Below, piece by piece: positions 37,419-46,461 of a stretch of 64,000 nt of DNA. This DNA is from Mesorhizobium huakuii (GTDB lineage: Bacteria; Pseudomonadota; Alphaproteobacteria; Rhizobiales; Rhizobiaceae), in contig NZ_BSNY01000071.1 of NCBI RefSeq assembly GCF_030160235.1, positions 124,001-188,000 of the forward strand, read 5' to 3'. The notes under the pieces are model-generated. The model did not search any database. It had not been told where the DNA came from and saw only the letters and a program-made list of their open reading frames with translations. Every line of letters starts with the position of its first letter. Positions within the stretch are counted from its first letter, which is position 1. The position numbers were made by a program, and so were the translations under genes.

Positions 37419-38189
37419 TCAAGGCGGCACCATCCGGAAATCCTTGCCCTCGGGCAGCAATTGCCCGCCATCGACGACAATGGTCGTACCGGTGATGTAG
37501 CTGGCGTCGTCCGAGGCGAGGAACAGGAAAGCATTGGCGACATCGCGCGGGCTGCCGAGCCGGCCGAGCGGGATGGAATCCTCCATGTTCCTGATATAGG
37601 CGGCGCCGCGATGCTCCTGGATGGCTTCGGTCAGGATGTTGCCGGGCTCGACGCCGTTGACGGTGATGCCGTAGCCGGAGAATTCCAGCGCTGCTGCCCG
37701 GATGAAGCCGTTGATGCCTGCCTTTGTCGCCGAATAATGGCCGTGGCCGGGGCTTGTGACATGCGGTCCGGTGATGGAGGAGGTGTAGAGCATCCGTCCG
37801 GAACGCTGCGCCTTCATCGGCACCAGGGCTGCGCGGGTGGCATTGAAGGTGCCGCGCAGGTTGACGGCCATGACGCGATCCCAGTCGTCGGTGCTGGTGT
37901 TCTCGATCAATTGCCAGGGATAGATGCCGGCATTCTGCACCACGATGTCGAGGCGGCCGTGATGCTTCAGCGCCAATGCCACCGCGGCCTCGGCGTCGCG
38001 CATTTGCGAAATGTCGGTGGCGATGAACGGGACGCCGAGTTCAGCCGCGGTCGCTTGCCCGGCCTCGATCTCGCTGTCGGCGAGCACGAGCCGTGCTCCT
38101 TCCTCGGCAAAGCGCAGTGCGATGCCCTTGCCGATGCCGCGCGCGCTGCCGATGATTAGCGCTACCTTGTCTTTCAGTCGTGCGGTCAT
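37419..38189 (-). CDS. SDR-family oxidoreductase
   Basis: This 256-residue classical short-chain dehydrogenase has GSARGIG at 14-20, the NAG motif near residue 86, and catalytic Asn110, Ser138, Tyr152 and Lys156 (YSATK). An aspartate after the second strand (VLADS) favours NAD. It is the last gene of the ROK-ATPase-binding protein-permease operon, so it probably oxidises the imported sugar or polyol. The ATG at 38189 (MTARLKDK) is preferred over an upstream extension. Confidence 0.9.
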   Translation of the reverse strand: MTARLKDKVALIIGSARGIGKGIALRFAEEGARLVLADSEIEAGQATAAELGVPFIATDISQMRDAEAAVALALKHHGRLDIVVQNAGIYPWQLIENTSTDDWDRVMAVNLRGTFNATRAALVPMKAQRSGRMLYTSSITGPHVTSPGHGHYSATKAGINGFIRAAALEFSGYGITVNGVEPGNILTEAIQEHRGAAYIRNMEDSIPLGRLGSPRDVANAFLFLASDDASYITGTTIVVDGGQLLPEGKDFRMVPP

Positions 38190-38202
38190 GCGAGCCGTCC
38201 TG

Positions 38203-39249
38203 TCATGCCAGTCTTTGGCGAATGGTTTGCTTGAATGCGTCGAGGAGCACGGCCGCAAGCACCAGCAGTCCGTGGATGACCTGGGTGAAATTGGCCGGCA
38301 GCCCCATCAGGTTGATCGCCGTGTTGATGGCCGAGAGCAGAAGCACGCCGGCATAGACGCCGGGCAGGGTGCCGACACCGCCCTTCAGACTGACACCGCC
38401 GATGACGACCGCGGCAAAGGCGTTGAACAGCAGGCCGACGCCGAGATTTGCGGTGGCGCCCGAGGTGCGGATCGCCAGCAGCCAGCCGGCAAGGCCGGCA
38501 ATGGCGCCGGCAAGCACGAAGGCGATGATCAGGTTGCGGTTGACCCGGATGCCGGCACGGAAGGTCGCCGTTTCGTTGCCGCCGATCATCACCAGGTGCC
38601 GGCCAAACGGTGTCTTGGCCATGATCAGCGAGAAGACGACGAAACAGGCGATGGCGATCCAGGCGGTGAGCGGCAGGCCGATCAGCCGCTGGATGCCGAA
38701 CCAGCGGATCGCCGGCGCGAGATCCTGCGCCGAGCGGCCGCCCGAAATCACCAGCACCAGGCCGCGCACCCAGATGTAGGACGCCAGCGTGATGATGAAG
38801 GCGCTCATCCTGACCTTGACGACCAGAAACCCGTTGAAGGCGCCAATCAGGCCGCCCACGGCCAGCGCCAGCAGCAGCGACACCGGAACCATCAGCCATT
38901 CCGGATGCAGTTGAACGCCAAGGCCGATGCCCGATGAGCAGAACAGGATGCCGACCGCCATGGCGCTAAGTGCGGCCACCGATTCGACCGACAGATCCAT
39001 ATGGCCGGCGATGATGACCAGCGCCAGGCCGATCGACATGACGCCGAGCACGCTGGATGCCTCGATGATGTTGGCGAAGATGCCGAGCTGGAAATAGTTC
39101 GGGATGAAGATGGAAAAGACCACCAGCACGAAGACCAGCATGAACCAGACGAGGTTGTCGAGGACGAACTCCAGGGCTTGGCGGGTGCGGGGGTTCATGG
39201 ACTGATCCGGCTGGCGCATGACCCTGAGAACGGTTCTCGCAAGGCTCAT
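38203..39249 (-). CDS. Sugar ABC transporter permease, CUT2 (RbsC) type
   Basis: The 348-residue permease has about ten hydrophobic helices. It carries the BPD_transp_2 pattern, including MSIGLALVIIAGHMDLSVES and GLIGAFNGFLVVKVRMSAF. CUT2 systems import monosaccharides such as ribose, xylose or fructose using one permease. It follows the binding protein after 68 bases and precedes the SDR gene. Confidence 0.93.
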   Translation of the reverse strand: MSLARTVLRVMRQPDQSMNPRTRQALEFVLDNLVWFMLVFVLVVFSIFIPNYFQLGIFANIIEASSVLGVMSIGLALVIIAGHMDLSVESVAALSAMAVGILFCSSGIGLGVQLHPEWLMVPVSLLLALAVGGLIGAFNGFLVVKVRMSAFIITLASYIWVRGLVLVISGGRSAQDLAPAIRWFGIQRLIGLPLTAWIAIACFVVFSLIMAKTPFGRHLVMIGGNETATFRAGIRVNRNLIIAFVLAGAIAGLAGWLLAIRTSGATANLGVGLLFNAFAAVVIGGVSLKGGVGTLPGVYAGVLLLSAINTAINLMGLPANFTQVIHGLLVLAAVLLDAFKQTIRQRLA

Positions 39250-39317
39250 GCGCGGATTGGAATTGCGGAGGATTGGCTCCGGGCCGAGGAGGCCCGGAGC
39301 GGTTCAGGCGGCGTGCC

Positions 39318-40358
39318 CTATTCGACGGATTTGACGGTATCCGTCGGCGCCTTCTGGTTGCCCCAGAAGGCCGGATTGTCGACGTTTTCCTTGGTGATGG
39401 CGGCACCCGGGATCTTGATGTTCGGGCCCCAGGCTTCCTTGGTGACGGTCGACTTCAGGCCGAGCACGTCATAGTCGCCGGGCTTGATCTCCTGCTTCTT
39501 GACGATCTTGTCCATGAACATGGCGACGGCGGCGGCCTGCGCGTAGAGCGGCTGCTCGACTTCGACATTGAGCCAGCCCTTGCGGATCAGGTCGAGGCCG
39601 ACCGGAGCGCCGTTCGAGCTCATCAGCATGACGTCGCCCGGCTTCTTGCCGGCGGCCTCGAGCGAGGCGACGGCGGCGACCGAGAGATGCGCGGCATGGC
39701 TGAAGATCAGGTCGATGTCGGGGTTTGCCAGCATCTGGTCGGCGACGATGGTGCCGGCATTGCTGGCTTCCCATTGCATGGCTGGAAGCGAGATGATCTT
39801 GACGTCCGGGAACGCCTTCATCTTCTCCTCGAAACCCTTCTGGATGTCGAGCGTGTAGGGATCGCCGGGATCGCCGAGCACCTGCAGTACCTTGCCCTTC
39901 ACAGAGCCGTTCTTGGCTTTCAGGAGTTTTTCGGCCTGGTCGGCTGCGATATGGCCGATCTCGACGGTACCCGCCACCGAGGTGAAGTCGGAAGGCGTCG
40001 AGGTGATCTGGCGGTCGAACTCGACGACGGGGATACCAGCTGCTCGCGCGGCCTCGATCGATGGCTTCAGCGCGTTGAAATCGACCGCCGCCAGGATGAT
40101 CGCCGCCGGCTTCAGTGCGATGACGTCGTTCATCTGCGACTGCTGCGCGTCAGTCTTGTTGTCGGCGTTCAGCGTCTTTATGTCGTAACCGACCTGCTTC
40201 AGGAACAGCTCCAGCGCGGTGACCGAGCCGGTCTGGAACTCATCGAGCAATGTCGGCACCATGTAGTAGACGGTCCCCTTGGACTGGGCGAATGCCGGCG
40301 TGAGCGTGGCAAAGGCCAGTGCCAGGATACCGAAGACAGCAAGAAGTATTCGCTTCAT
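39318..40358 (-). CDS. Sugar ABC transporter periplasmic binding protein, RbsB family
   Basis: The 346-residue product has a signal peptide ([20 protein letters not shown], cleavage at AFA-QS). The mature protein is a periplasmic-binding fold of the CUT2 class, with segments [10 protein letters not shown] and [16 protein letters not shown] typical of the pentose- and hexose-binding group. Ligand identity cannot be read from motifs. It is encoded between the ATPase and the permease. Confidence 0.92.
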   Translation of the reverse strand: MKRILLAVFGILALAFATLTPAFAQSKGTVYYMVPTLLDEFQTGSVTALELFLKQVGYDIKTLNADNKTDAQQSQMNDVIALKPAAIILAAVDFNALKPSIEAARAAGIPVVEFDRQITSTPSDFTSVAGTVEIGHIAADQAEKLLKAKNGSVKGKVLQVLGDPGDPYTLDIQKGFEEKMKAFPDVKIISLPAMQWEASNAGTIVADQMLANPDIDLIFSHAAHLSVAAVASLEAAGKKPGDVMLMSSNGAPVGLDLIRKGWLNVEVEQPLYAQAAAVAMFMDKIVKKQEIKPGDYDVLGLKSTVTKEAWGPNIKIPGAAITKENVDNPAFWGNQKAPTDTVKSVE

Positions 40359-40397
40359 GTCGTTCGCTCCTCTAGCGCCGGACCCCTCTTTTGCCCC

Positions 40398-41162
40398 TCA
40401 GCCCGCCGGTCCGGCACCGGAAAGCGTCTCCCCGGTGATCATTTTGATCACCGCATCGGGACTTGTTTTGTTGCGCGCGACATCGCCCGCCACGACGCCT
40501 TGCCGGATCACCACGATCCGGTCGGCGACCTGAAAAGCCTGCTGCATGATGTGGGTGATGATGACGACACCGATCCCCTGGCTCGCCACCTGGCGGATCA
40601 TGTCGAGACCGCGCCGCGTCTGTTCGACGCCAAGGGCGGCGAACGGCTCATCGAGCAGCACCAGCTTGCCGCCCCAGTGAACGAAGCGGTTGAGTTCGAT
40701 GGCTTGCCGCTGGCCGCCCGAGAGATGCTCGACATTGGTGCGCAGCGACGGAATGCGGGTGCCGGCGCTGGCGAGCGCCTTGCCGACGACGGCTTCCATG
40801 GCGCGCTCGTCGAGCACGGGAATGCCGAGCACCTTCCTGGTGATCTCGCGGCCCATGAAGAAATTCGCCACCACGTCGACATTGGTGCAGAGCGACAGGT
40901 CCTGGTAGACGGTTTCGATGCCCGCCGCCTTGGCCTCGGCCGGCGACCTCGCCAGGAACTCCTTGCCCTCGAACAGCATGCGGCCCGAGGTCGGCTCCAA
41001 CCCACCAGCAATGATCTTGACCAGCGTCGATTTGCCGGCGCCGTTGTCGCCCAGCAACGCCACGACCTCGCCCTTGCCGATGGAGAAGCTGATCCCCTTC
41101 AGCGCTTCGATCGCGCCATAATTCTTGGTGACGTTGTCGAGGACCAGCAGCGGCTCGCTCAT
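40398..41162 (-). CDS. Sugar ABC transporter ATP-binding protein, short CUT2 type
   Basis: The 254-residue ATPase has Walker A GDNGAGKS at 38-45, signature LSGGQRQAIE, and Walker B LVLLDEPFAALG. It contains a single nucleotide-binding domain rather than the fused pair of RbsA. FrcA-type proteins of rhizobial fructose transporters have this single-domain form. It starts inside the end of the ROK gene with a 4-base overlap, showing translational coupling. Confidence 0.92.
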   Translation of the reverse strand: MSEPLLVLDNVTKNYGAIEALKGISFSIGKGEVVALLGDNGAGKSTLVKIIAGGLEPTSGRMLFEGKEFLARSPAEAKAAGIETVYQDLSLCTNVDVVANFFMGREITRKVLGIPVLDERAMEAVVGKALASAGTRIPSLRTNVEHLSGGQRQAIELNRFVHWGGKLVLLDEPFAALGVEQTRRGLDMIRQVASQGIGVVIITHIMQQAFQVADRIVVIRQGVVAGDVARNKTSPDAVIKMITGETLSGAGPAG

Positions 41163-42325
41163 GCCGCGATCTCCTTGGCCGTCAGAGGATCTCGGCCGCG
41201 TTCGCGCTCGGCGGCGAACATCTGGCCGAAGCGCGGCGACAGTACCCCGGAAACCGCGAGGGCGGCGGCGCCGCGCAGCACCGAATGTTGCCCGCCGCGC
41301 GCGACCATCAGCCGGGGCGCGATGCGGTCCTTGCGCGCCGAGACTGAGTTGTGCAGGCCGCCGGTCGAACCGGCCAGCCGTTCGAGCAGGTCGATGGACG
41401 CCAGCCCGCCGAGGATGACCGTTTCGGGGTCGAACAGGTTTTCGATGACGGCGACGGCATTGTGAAAGATTGGCGAGACTTCCGTGACCCAATCGGCCTC
41501 TGTGCCATTCCAGCGCCGGAGCGCCTCGAGCGAGAGGTATCTTTCGAGGCAACCCCGGTTGCCGCAGGGACAGGCCTCGCCGCCCGGAACGACAGGGATG
41601 TGGCCGACCTCGCCGGCATTCCCCCACGCGCCGCGCTGCACGCTGCCGTCATGAACCATGACGCCGCCAAGGCCGACGCCGAAATAGAGGTAGTAGTAGT
41701 CGGAGAATTGAGCGCCGAGGCCGTAGAGCCGCTCGCCCATGGCCGCCGCCACCATATCGGTTTCGAAGAAGGCCGGCAGTCCGGTCGAGGCCGCCAGCCG
41801 CTCGCGCAGCGCCACATCCTTCCAGCCGGCCATGGTCGTCGGGCCGACGAAACTCATGGATTCGACGCCGAACGGTCCGGGCAGGGCAAGGCCGACCCCA
41901 AGCACCCGTCCGCCGGCCCGCAATCCGGTCAATTCAATCACCATCGCGCCGATCAGCTCGAAGGCATGGTCGGGCGTCGCGTTAGGGGCCTCGCGGTAAG
42001 TGCTCTCGATCACGTCGCCGCTCAGATTGATCAAGGCGGCATCGATGCCGAGCGGGGTGATGTGGATGCCGACGGCATAGCCGCCCTCGGGATTGATGCG
42101 CAGCGTCGCTGGCGGCAGGCCGCGCCCCTTGGGCTCCTCGCGCATGGAGAGGACGTAGCCCTGTTCTTCCAGTTCGCGAACGATGGTCGAGACGGTCTGG
42201 ACGGTCAGCCCAACGCGGCTGGCGATCTCGCCGCGGGCGATCGGCCCATGCAGGCGGATGGACTCAAGCACGATGCGCCGGTTGTACGGCCGCCCGAACT
42301 CCTGATTGGTCCCCCGCAATGCCAT
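41159..42325 (-). CDS. ROK-family transcriptional repressor
   Basis: The 388-residue protein has an N-terminal winged helix (NRRIVLESIRLHGPIARGEI, then VGLTVQTVSTIVRELEEQGY) and a ROK domain. The zinc-binding CPCGNRGCLE sequence is intact. ROK regulators bind sugars and repress cognate transport operons, and this one heads the operon of a CUT2 transporter. The ATG at 42325 with GAGGG eight bases before it is preferred over a TTG 36 bases upstream. Confidence 0.9.
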   Translation of the reverse strand: MALRGTNQEFGRPYNRRIVLESIRLHGPIARGEIASRVGLTVQTVSTIVRELEEQGYVLSMREEPKGRGLPPATLRINPEGGYAVGIHITPLGIDAALINLSGDVIESTYREAPNATPDHAFELIGAMVIELTGLRAGGRVLGVGLALPGPFGVESMSFVGPTTMAGWKDVALRERLAASTGLPAFFETDMVAAAMGERLYGLGAQFSDYYYLYFGVGLGGVMVHDGSVQRGAWGNAGEVGHIPVVPGGEACPCGNRGCLERYLSLEALRRWNGTEADWVTEVSPIFHNAVAVIENLFDPETVILGGLASIDLLERLAGSTGGLHNSVSARKDRIAPRLMVARGGQHSVLRGAAALAVSGVLSPRFGQMFAAERERGRDPLTAKEIAA

Positions 42326-42362
42326 GCCTTGCGCCCTCGGTTGACGTGAGGTTCGCACCAAA

Positions 42363-42397
42363 GATTTATTCAGTCAAATGGAATTCAAAAATAAATC
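42363..42397. promoter_or_regulatory. Candidate operator of the ROK regulator
   Basis: GATTTATT (42363-42370) and AATAAATC (42390-42397) form perfect 8-bp arms 19 bases apart, in an AT-rich patch just upstream of the ROK gene. NagC/XylR-like operators have similar A/T-rich arms, by inference. Confidence 0.4.
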
Positions 42398-42540
42398 GAG
42401 AGCGCCATCCACCCGGCAAGGCCGCAAGCCGCTTCGGGCTTAGGACCTGTTCACGTGCCGCCCTTGGCCGATTGCCGCTATGGCGAAACCGCTTCAATGG
42501 TGGGCGAGCTTCGCAACCGTCGAAAAAGCATGGAGCAAGG

Positions 42541-43719
42541 ATGATCGAATTGCCGTTCGCCCGCGACGAGTACCAGCAGCGGCTTCGCAGGATCCGTGCC
42601 GAGATGGCAAAGCGTGATCTCGAGCTCCTTGTCGTCAACGACGTTGCCAACCAGCACTACATCACCGGCTATGATGGCTGGTCATTTTACACGCCCCAGC
42701 TGGTGCTGGTGCCGTTGGAGGAGGTCGAGCCTGTCTGGATCGGCCGCGCCATGGATGCGGCCGGCGGACTGCTGACGGCCTGGATGAAGCCAGACAATGT
42801 AGTTGGCTTCCCGGAGGATCATGTACAGCGCGCCGATCGCCATCCCATGGACTGGATCGCGAACTGGATCGTCGCCAAGGGGTGGGGAAACAGGCATATC
42901 GGCATCGAGCTCGAGGCGTACTACTTCTCGCCGAAAGGCCATGCCCGCCTTGTCGCCGGCCTTCCCAATGCGAAATGGCACGATGCCGACCTGCTGGTGA
43001 ACTGGATCCGCGCGGTCAAGTCGGCGCCAGAAATCGCCTATCTGCGCAAGGCGTCGACGCTCGCCGAAGCTGCCGTGGCGCGGGCCTTCGAGGTGATCGC
43101 GCCAGGCGTGCGCGAATGCGACGCCATCGCCTCCATCCAGGCCGCGCAGATCGCCGGCAGCCCCGACTTTGCCGGCGACATCACGGCCCTTCCACCGACC
43201 ATCCTCGGCGGCGAGAATGCCTCGGCCCCGCATATCATGTGGAGCGACAGGCGGTTCGGGGACAACGAGACGATTGCGCTGGAACTCGCCGGTGTCTGCC
43301 GCCGCTACGCCGCCGGGCTGGCCAGAACGATGCAGCTTGGCAAGACGCCGACGCGTGTTGCGGACACGGCAAAGGCGGTGATCGAGGGCATGGACGCGGT
43401 GCTCGACGCGGTGAGGCCAGGAACGTCGGCCGAGGCGGTCGAGGCTGCATGGCGCAAGGTCATCCAGCGTTACGGGCTGAAGAAGGAGTCGCGCATCGGC
43501 TATTCTATCGGCGTCGCCTATCCGCCGGATTGGGGCGAACACACGATCAGCCTCAGGCCGGGCGACGAGACGGTGCTTCAACCCGGCAATGTCGTCCATT
43601 CCATCCTCGGCATGTGGATGGACGGTTGGGGCATCGAGATCAGCGAGACCATTTTGGTCACTGAAACCGGCCATGAGACCCTGACCAGGTTTCCGCGAGA
43701 AATCCATGTCAAATCCTGA
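42541..43719 (+). CDS. M24 (creatinase/aminopeptidase P fold) hydrolase
   Basis: The 392-residue protein has the two-domain M24 layout: an N-terminal creatinase-like domain (YITGYDGWSFYTPQLVLVPL), then a pita-bread domain. The canonical metal-binding aspartate pair of aminopeptidases is not seen where expected (LELAGVCRRYAAGLARTM), so a metal-free creatinase- or ectoine-hydrolase-like activity is more likely. GYSIGVAYPPDWGEH supports that group. GGAGCAAGG precedes the ATG. It is divergent from the ROK gene; a shared regulator is possible. Confidence 0.85.
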   Translation: MIELPFARDEYQQRLRRIRAEMAKRDLELLVVNDVANQHYITGYDGWSFYTPQLVLVPLEEVEPVWIGRAMDAAGGLLTAWMKPDNVVGFPEDHVQRADRHPMDWIANWIVAKGWGNRHIGIELEAYYFSPKGHARLVAGLPNAKWHDADLLVNWIRAVKSAPEIAYLRKASTLAEAAVARAFEVIAPGVRECDAIASIQAAQIAGSPDFAGDITALPPTILGGENASAPHIMWSDRRFGDNETIALELAGVCRRYAAGLARTMQLGKTPTRVADTAKAVIEGMDAVLDAVRPGTSAEAVEAAWRKVIQRYGLKKESRIGYSIGVAYPPDWGEHTISLRPGDETVLQPGNVVHSILGMWMDGWGIEISETILVTETGHETLTRFPREIHVKS

Positions 43720-43725
43720 GGCTAG

Positions 43726-43836
43726 GTGTGAATTCTGGAGAGGTCGTTCATTTCGGAACTCCTGAAACAGGTGATGCGTCGCACCAACCAGTCTCAAGAA
43801 TTCAACGGGAATGAACAACCTCCCCAGAATTCACAC
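43726..43836. repeat. 111-bp element with 27-bp terminal inverted repeats (MITE- or RIME-like)
   Basis: Arms at 43726-43752 and 43810-43836 match over 27 bp with two mismatches and begin GTGTGAATTC. The 57-bp centre contains CCTGAAACAGG and GTGATGCGTCGCAC, themselves hyphenated palindromes. The size is close to rhizobial intergenic mosaic elements (about 108 bp), which I recall rather than checked. There is no coding capacity. It lies between convergent M24 and M23 genes, seven bases after the M24 stop. Confidence 0.8.
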
Positions 43837-43853
43837 TTGGGAACGGGCACGCC

Positions 43854-45158
43854 TCAGAGATACTGGGCGACCTTCTTGCCGACGGCGAGGAAGCGCAAGG
43901 GATCGATCGCTTCGCCATTGTGGCGCACTTCATAGTGCAGATGCGGGCCGGTCGAGCGGCCACTGCTGCCGGTCTTGCCGATGGTGGCGCCGGCGTCCAG
44001 CTTTTCGCCCACGGTGACGTCGATTTCGCTGAGATGCCCGTAGCGGGTCGCAAAGCCATTGCCGTGGTCGACCTCCACCATGCGGCCATAGCCGCCGTTC
44101 CAGCCAGCCTTGGTGACGATGCCGGGCGCCGTGACCTTGGCCGCCATGCCGATGGGCGCCCTGAAATCCATGCCCGAATGCAGTGCCGCGGTGCCGAGGA
44201 TTGGGTCGGTCCGCACGCCGAACGGGCTGGTGACGGGGTGGCCGGGGGCGGGATTGGCAAGCGGCAGCTGGCGCGCTTCCTTCTTCAACTGGTCGAGCGT
44301 GTCCAGGGCCTCGTCCAGTTCCTTGACCTTGCTGTCGAAGATCATCGAACTGTCGAGCGGGATCAGCGGGCCGCCGACGTCGCTTTCGTTCTTGCCGAAA
44401 TCGCTGTCGACGGGCAGTCCGGCCGCCTGAAGCGCCTGCTGGATGGCATCAGCGCTCTTGTAGGCATTGTCCGCAAGCGTGCTGATGCGGGTGAGTTGTT
44501 CGTTCTCGATGGATTTTAGCGACTGGTTGATCGAGACGAACAGCTTGTCGGCACGATCGGCGGCTGTATCGCTGGGCAGCGGATCGGTGCGGGTCGACCA
44601 CAAGGAGAAAGGCCTGGTATCGGCAGCACCCAGGTCGGCACCCAGGCTCGCGACCGCGTAGTTCTGGGCGGGCTGGCTGATGCTGCCGGTCACCTCGGCG
44701 TGCTTGTCCGGTTTGGCGGCTGCGGCCGGATCCTCGGCGGGCGCTGCTCCGACCTCGTTCTCGGCGCGCTCGAGCAGCGGTCCGAGGCGGCCGTGGCGCT
44801 GGCTGAGCTGTGTCTGGCGTTCAATCAGTTCGCTGACCTTGTTTTCCATCAATTGCTGGTCGAGCAACTGGCGGCTGGTGATGCGGTCGACCTGGGCGCG
44901 AAGCGCCGAGATGCGGTCTTCGTAAGCCTGCTGCATGCGCGCCTGGCGCGCGGTGGTGGCGCCGATCAGGTCGTCGCGCAGCACGAGATAGGAGGTGGCC
45001 AGGAGGTAGCCTATGGCAATCGCGGCGAATGCCGAGCCGATGAATGCCGCGAGCCAGGGCCGGATCGTGAAATGCCTGATCTCGTTGCCGCGGGCGATGA
45101 TGACCGTGTGGGGTTCCTTGCGCCTGCCGAAGACTGCGGACTGACCGGTTGCGTTCAC
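43854..45158 (-). CDS. M23-family (LytM/Gly-Gly endopeptidase) envelope metalloprotein
   Basis: The 434-residue protein has a membrane anchor at about residues 35-57, a long coiled-coil region, and a C-terminal M23 domain. The zinc site is complete: His327 and Asp331 in HSGMDF, and His406 and His408 in HLHYEV. It probably cleaves peptidoglycan cross-links or activates amidases at the cell surface. The coiled coil plus M23 layout resembles EnvC and rhizobial periplasmic M23 proteins. Start ATG at 45158. Confidence 0.9.
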   Translation of the reverse strand: MNATGQSAVFGRRKEPHTVIIARGNEIRHFTIRPWLAAFIGSAFAAIAIGYLLATSYLVLRDDLIGATTARQARMQQAYEDRISALRAQVDRITSRQLLDQQLMENKVSELIERQTQLSQRHGRLGPLLERAENEVGAAPAEDPAAAAKPDKHAEVTGSISQPAQNYAVASLGADLGAADTRPFSLWSTRTDPLPSDTAADRADKLFVSINQSLKSIENEQLTRISTLADNAYKSADAIQQALQAAGLPVDSDFGKNESDVGGPLIPLDSSMIFDSKVKELDEALDTLDQLKKEARQLPLANPAPGHPVTSPFGVRTDPILGTAALHSGMDFRAPIGMAAKVTAPGIVTKAGWNGGYGRMVEVDHGNGFATRYGHLSEIDVTVGEKLDAGATIGKTGSSGRSTGPHLHYEVRHNGEAIDPLRFLAVGKKVAQYL

Positions 45159-45413
45159 GGGACCAAGCTTTCGTTTACGACACCACGACAGCCTGATTAC
45201 ACATTATTAGGGTTAACAAAGGCTTGCCGGACCGATCGTCCGGCGCCAAACGCACGCGGCGCGCGCAAAGGATTGCATGAAGATGGCCTAGGAAGCGTGC
45301 GTAATGCCGTGAAATCATTGGCGATGAGCGCCAATCTGCTGCCAGCAGGGCGACATGTCGGCCGCGATCAAGGTCTAGGTTTCCTTAACTGTCTTCGATT
45401 GCTTTTAATTGAC

Positions 45414-45430
45414 GCTTCTCGATTAGAAGC
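45414..45430. promoter_or_regulatory. Palindrome near a weak promoter in a 295-base gap
   Basis: GCTTCT and AGAAGC flank CGATT. TTGACG at 45409-45414 overlaps the first arm. This may be an operator for the sterol-desaturase-family gene. The rest of 45159-45453 shows no gene. Confidence 0.3.
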
Positions 45431-45453
45431 AGTACCGGGGTTTGGGATTCACT

Positions 45454-46461
45454 ATGGCGGCAGGAATGCTGGGCGATCTGGTTGGCAAGATCCTCGACAA
45501 GATCTCGGGCACCAGTTTGCTGGCGACCGGGCTTTTGCTGTTGACTGCTTTTGTCAGCGCGCTCGTCGCCTATTGGCGCACGGTCGAGGAGAAGAGCTGG
45601 AAGGAGTTCTTCGAGTTCGCCATCCCGCATGAGGTCATCGCCCATCCCTCGGCGAAGGCCGACCTGCTGTTCTGGGTCACGAAAAAGGCCCTGATGCCCT
45701 TCCTGATGCTGCCCGCCGGAATAGTCTTCGTCTCGGCGGTAGGCTACGCGACCAACTGGCTGTTTTCGACGCTCTTGCAGTTCCAGCCGCCTCTGGTCGA
45801 GGGACCGGCGGGGCCGATGACGGTGCTGATCTTCACCCTCACCATGCTGCTCGCCTACGACATTTCCTATTATCTCTATCACGTCGCCCAGCATCGCTTT
45901 CCGGTGCTTTGGGAACTGCACAAGGTGCATCACTCGGCCGAGGTGATGGTCGGGATCACCAAGGACCGGGTCCACCCGCTCGACGAGCTGATGAATCGAG
46001 CCTGGGATGGCCTTATCGTGGGCGTCTGCTTCGGCATCTGGTCGCTGATTTCGCTGAACCTTGCCGAACTGACCGTCTTCGGCGTCAACGTCTATGTCAT
46101 GCGCAACATCCTGATGATGGATTTCGTCAGGCACACGCATTTCAAGATCTCATTCGGCCCGCTCAACAATGTGATCCTGTGTCCTCATTGGCACCAGCTG
46201 CATCACAGCACCGATCCGCGCCACTACGACAAAAATTTCGGGCTGCTCTTCTCGTTCTGGGACCGGCTCTTCGGAACATTGTGCGTGCCGAGGCCGGACG
46301 AGGACTTCAAGTTCGGACTGGTCGACCGCAACGTGCGCGACTACCAATCCCTCGCTGGCCTCTATGTCATGCCGCTCAAGCGGATGTGGGGGCATATTGC
46401 CAGGCGCATGCGGCCTGCGAAGCCAAGGACCTCGCGATCATCGGAAGGGACACGGCCATGA
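45454..46461 (+). CDS. Sterol desaturase/fatty acid hydroxylase family membrane protein
   Basis: The 335-residue integral membrane di-iron protein has the family histidine clusters. The first is YHVAQHRF followed by LHKVHHS, the second RHTHFK followed by HWHQLHHS. Four to five hydrophobic helices surround them. Family members hydroxylate or desaturate sterols, fatty acids or carotenoids, and the substrate here is unknown. Its last four bases overlap the next gene's start (ATGA), so the two are coupled and may act on the same lipid. Confidence 0.9.
   Translation: MAAGMLGDLVGKILDKISGTSLLATGLLLLTAFVSALVAYWRTVEEKSWKEFFEFAIPHEVIAHPSAKADLLFWVTKKALMPFLMLPAGIVFVSAVGYATNWLFSTLLQFQPPLVEGPAGPMTVLIFTLTMLLAYDISYYLYHVAQHRFPVLWELHKVHHSAEVMVGITKDRVHPLDELMNRAWDGLIVGVCFGIWSLISLNLAELTVFGVNVYVMRNILMMDFVRHTHFKISFGPLNNVILCPHWHQLHHSTDPRHYDKNFGLLFSFWDRLFGTLCVPRPDEDFKFGLVDRNVRDYQSLAGLYVMPLKRMWGHIARRMRPAKPRTSRSSEGTRP

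Noticed and set aside
39273-41465. 730-codon plus-strand open frame
   Set aside because: Antisense to the CUT2 transporter operon; no domain signals.
42541-43719. Metal-dependent Xaa-Pro aminopeptidase
   Set aside because: The expected metal-binding aspartates are not where they should be, so a creatinase-type hydrolase is preferred.
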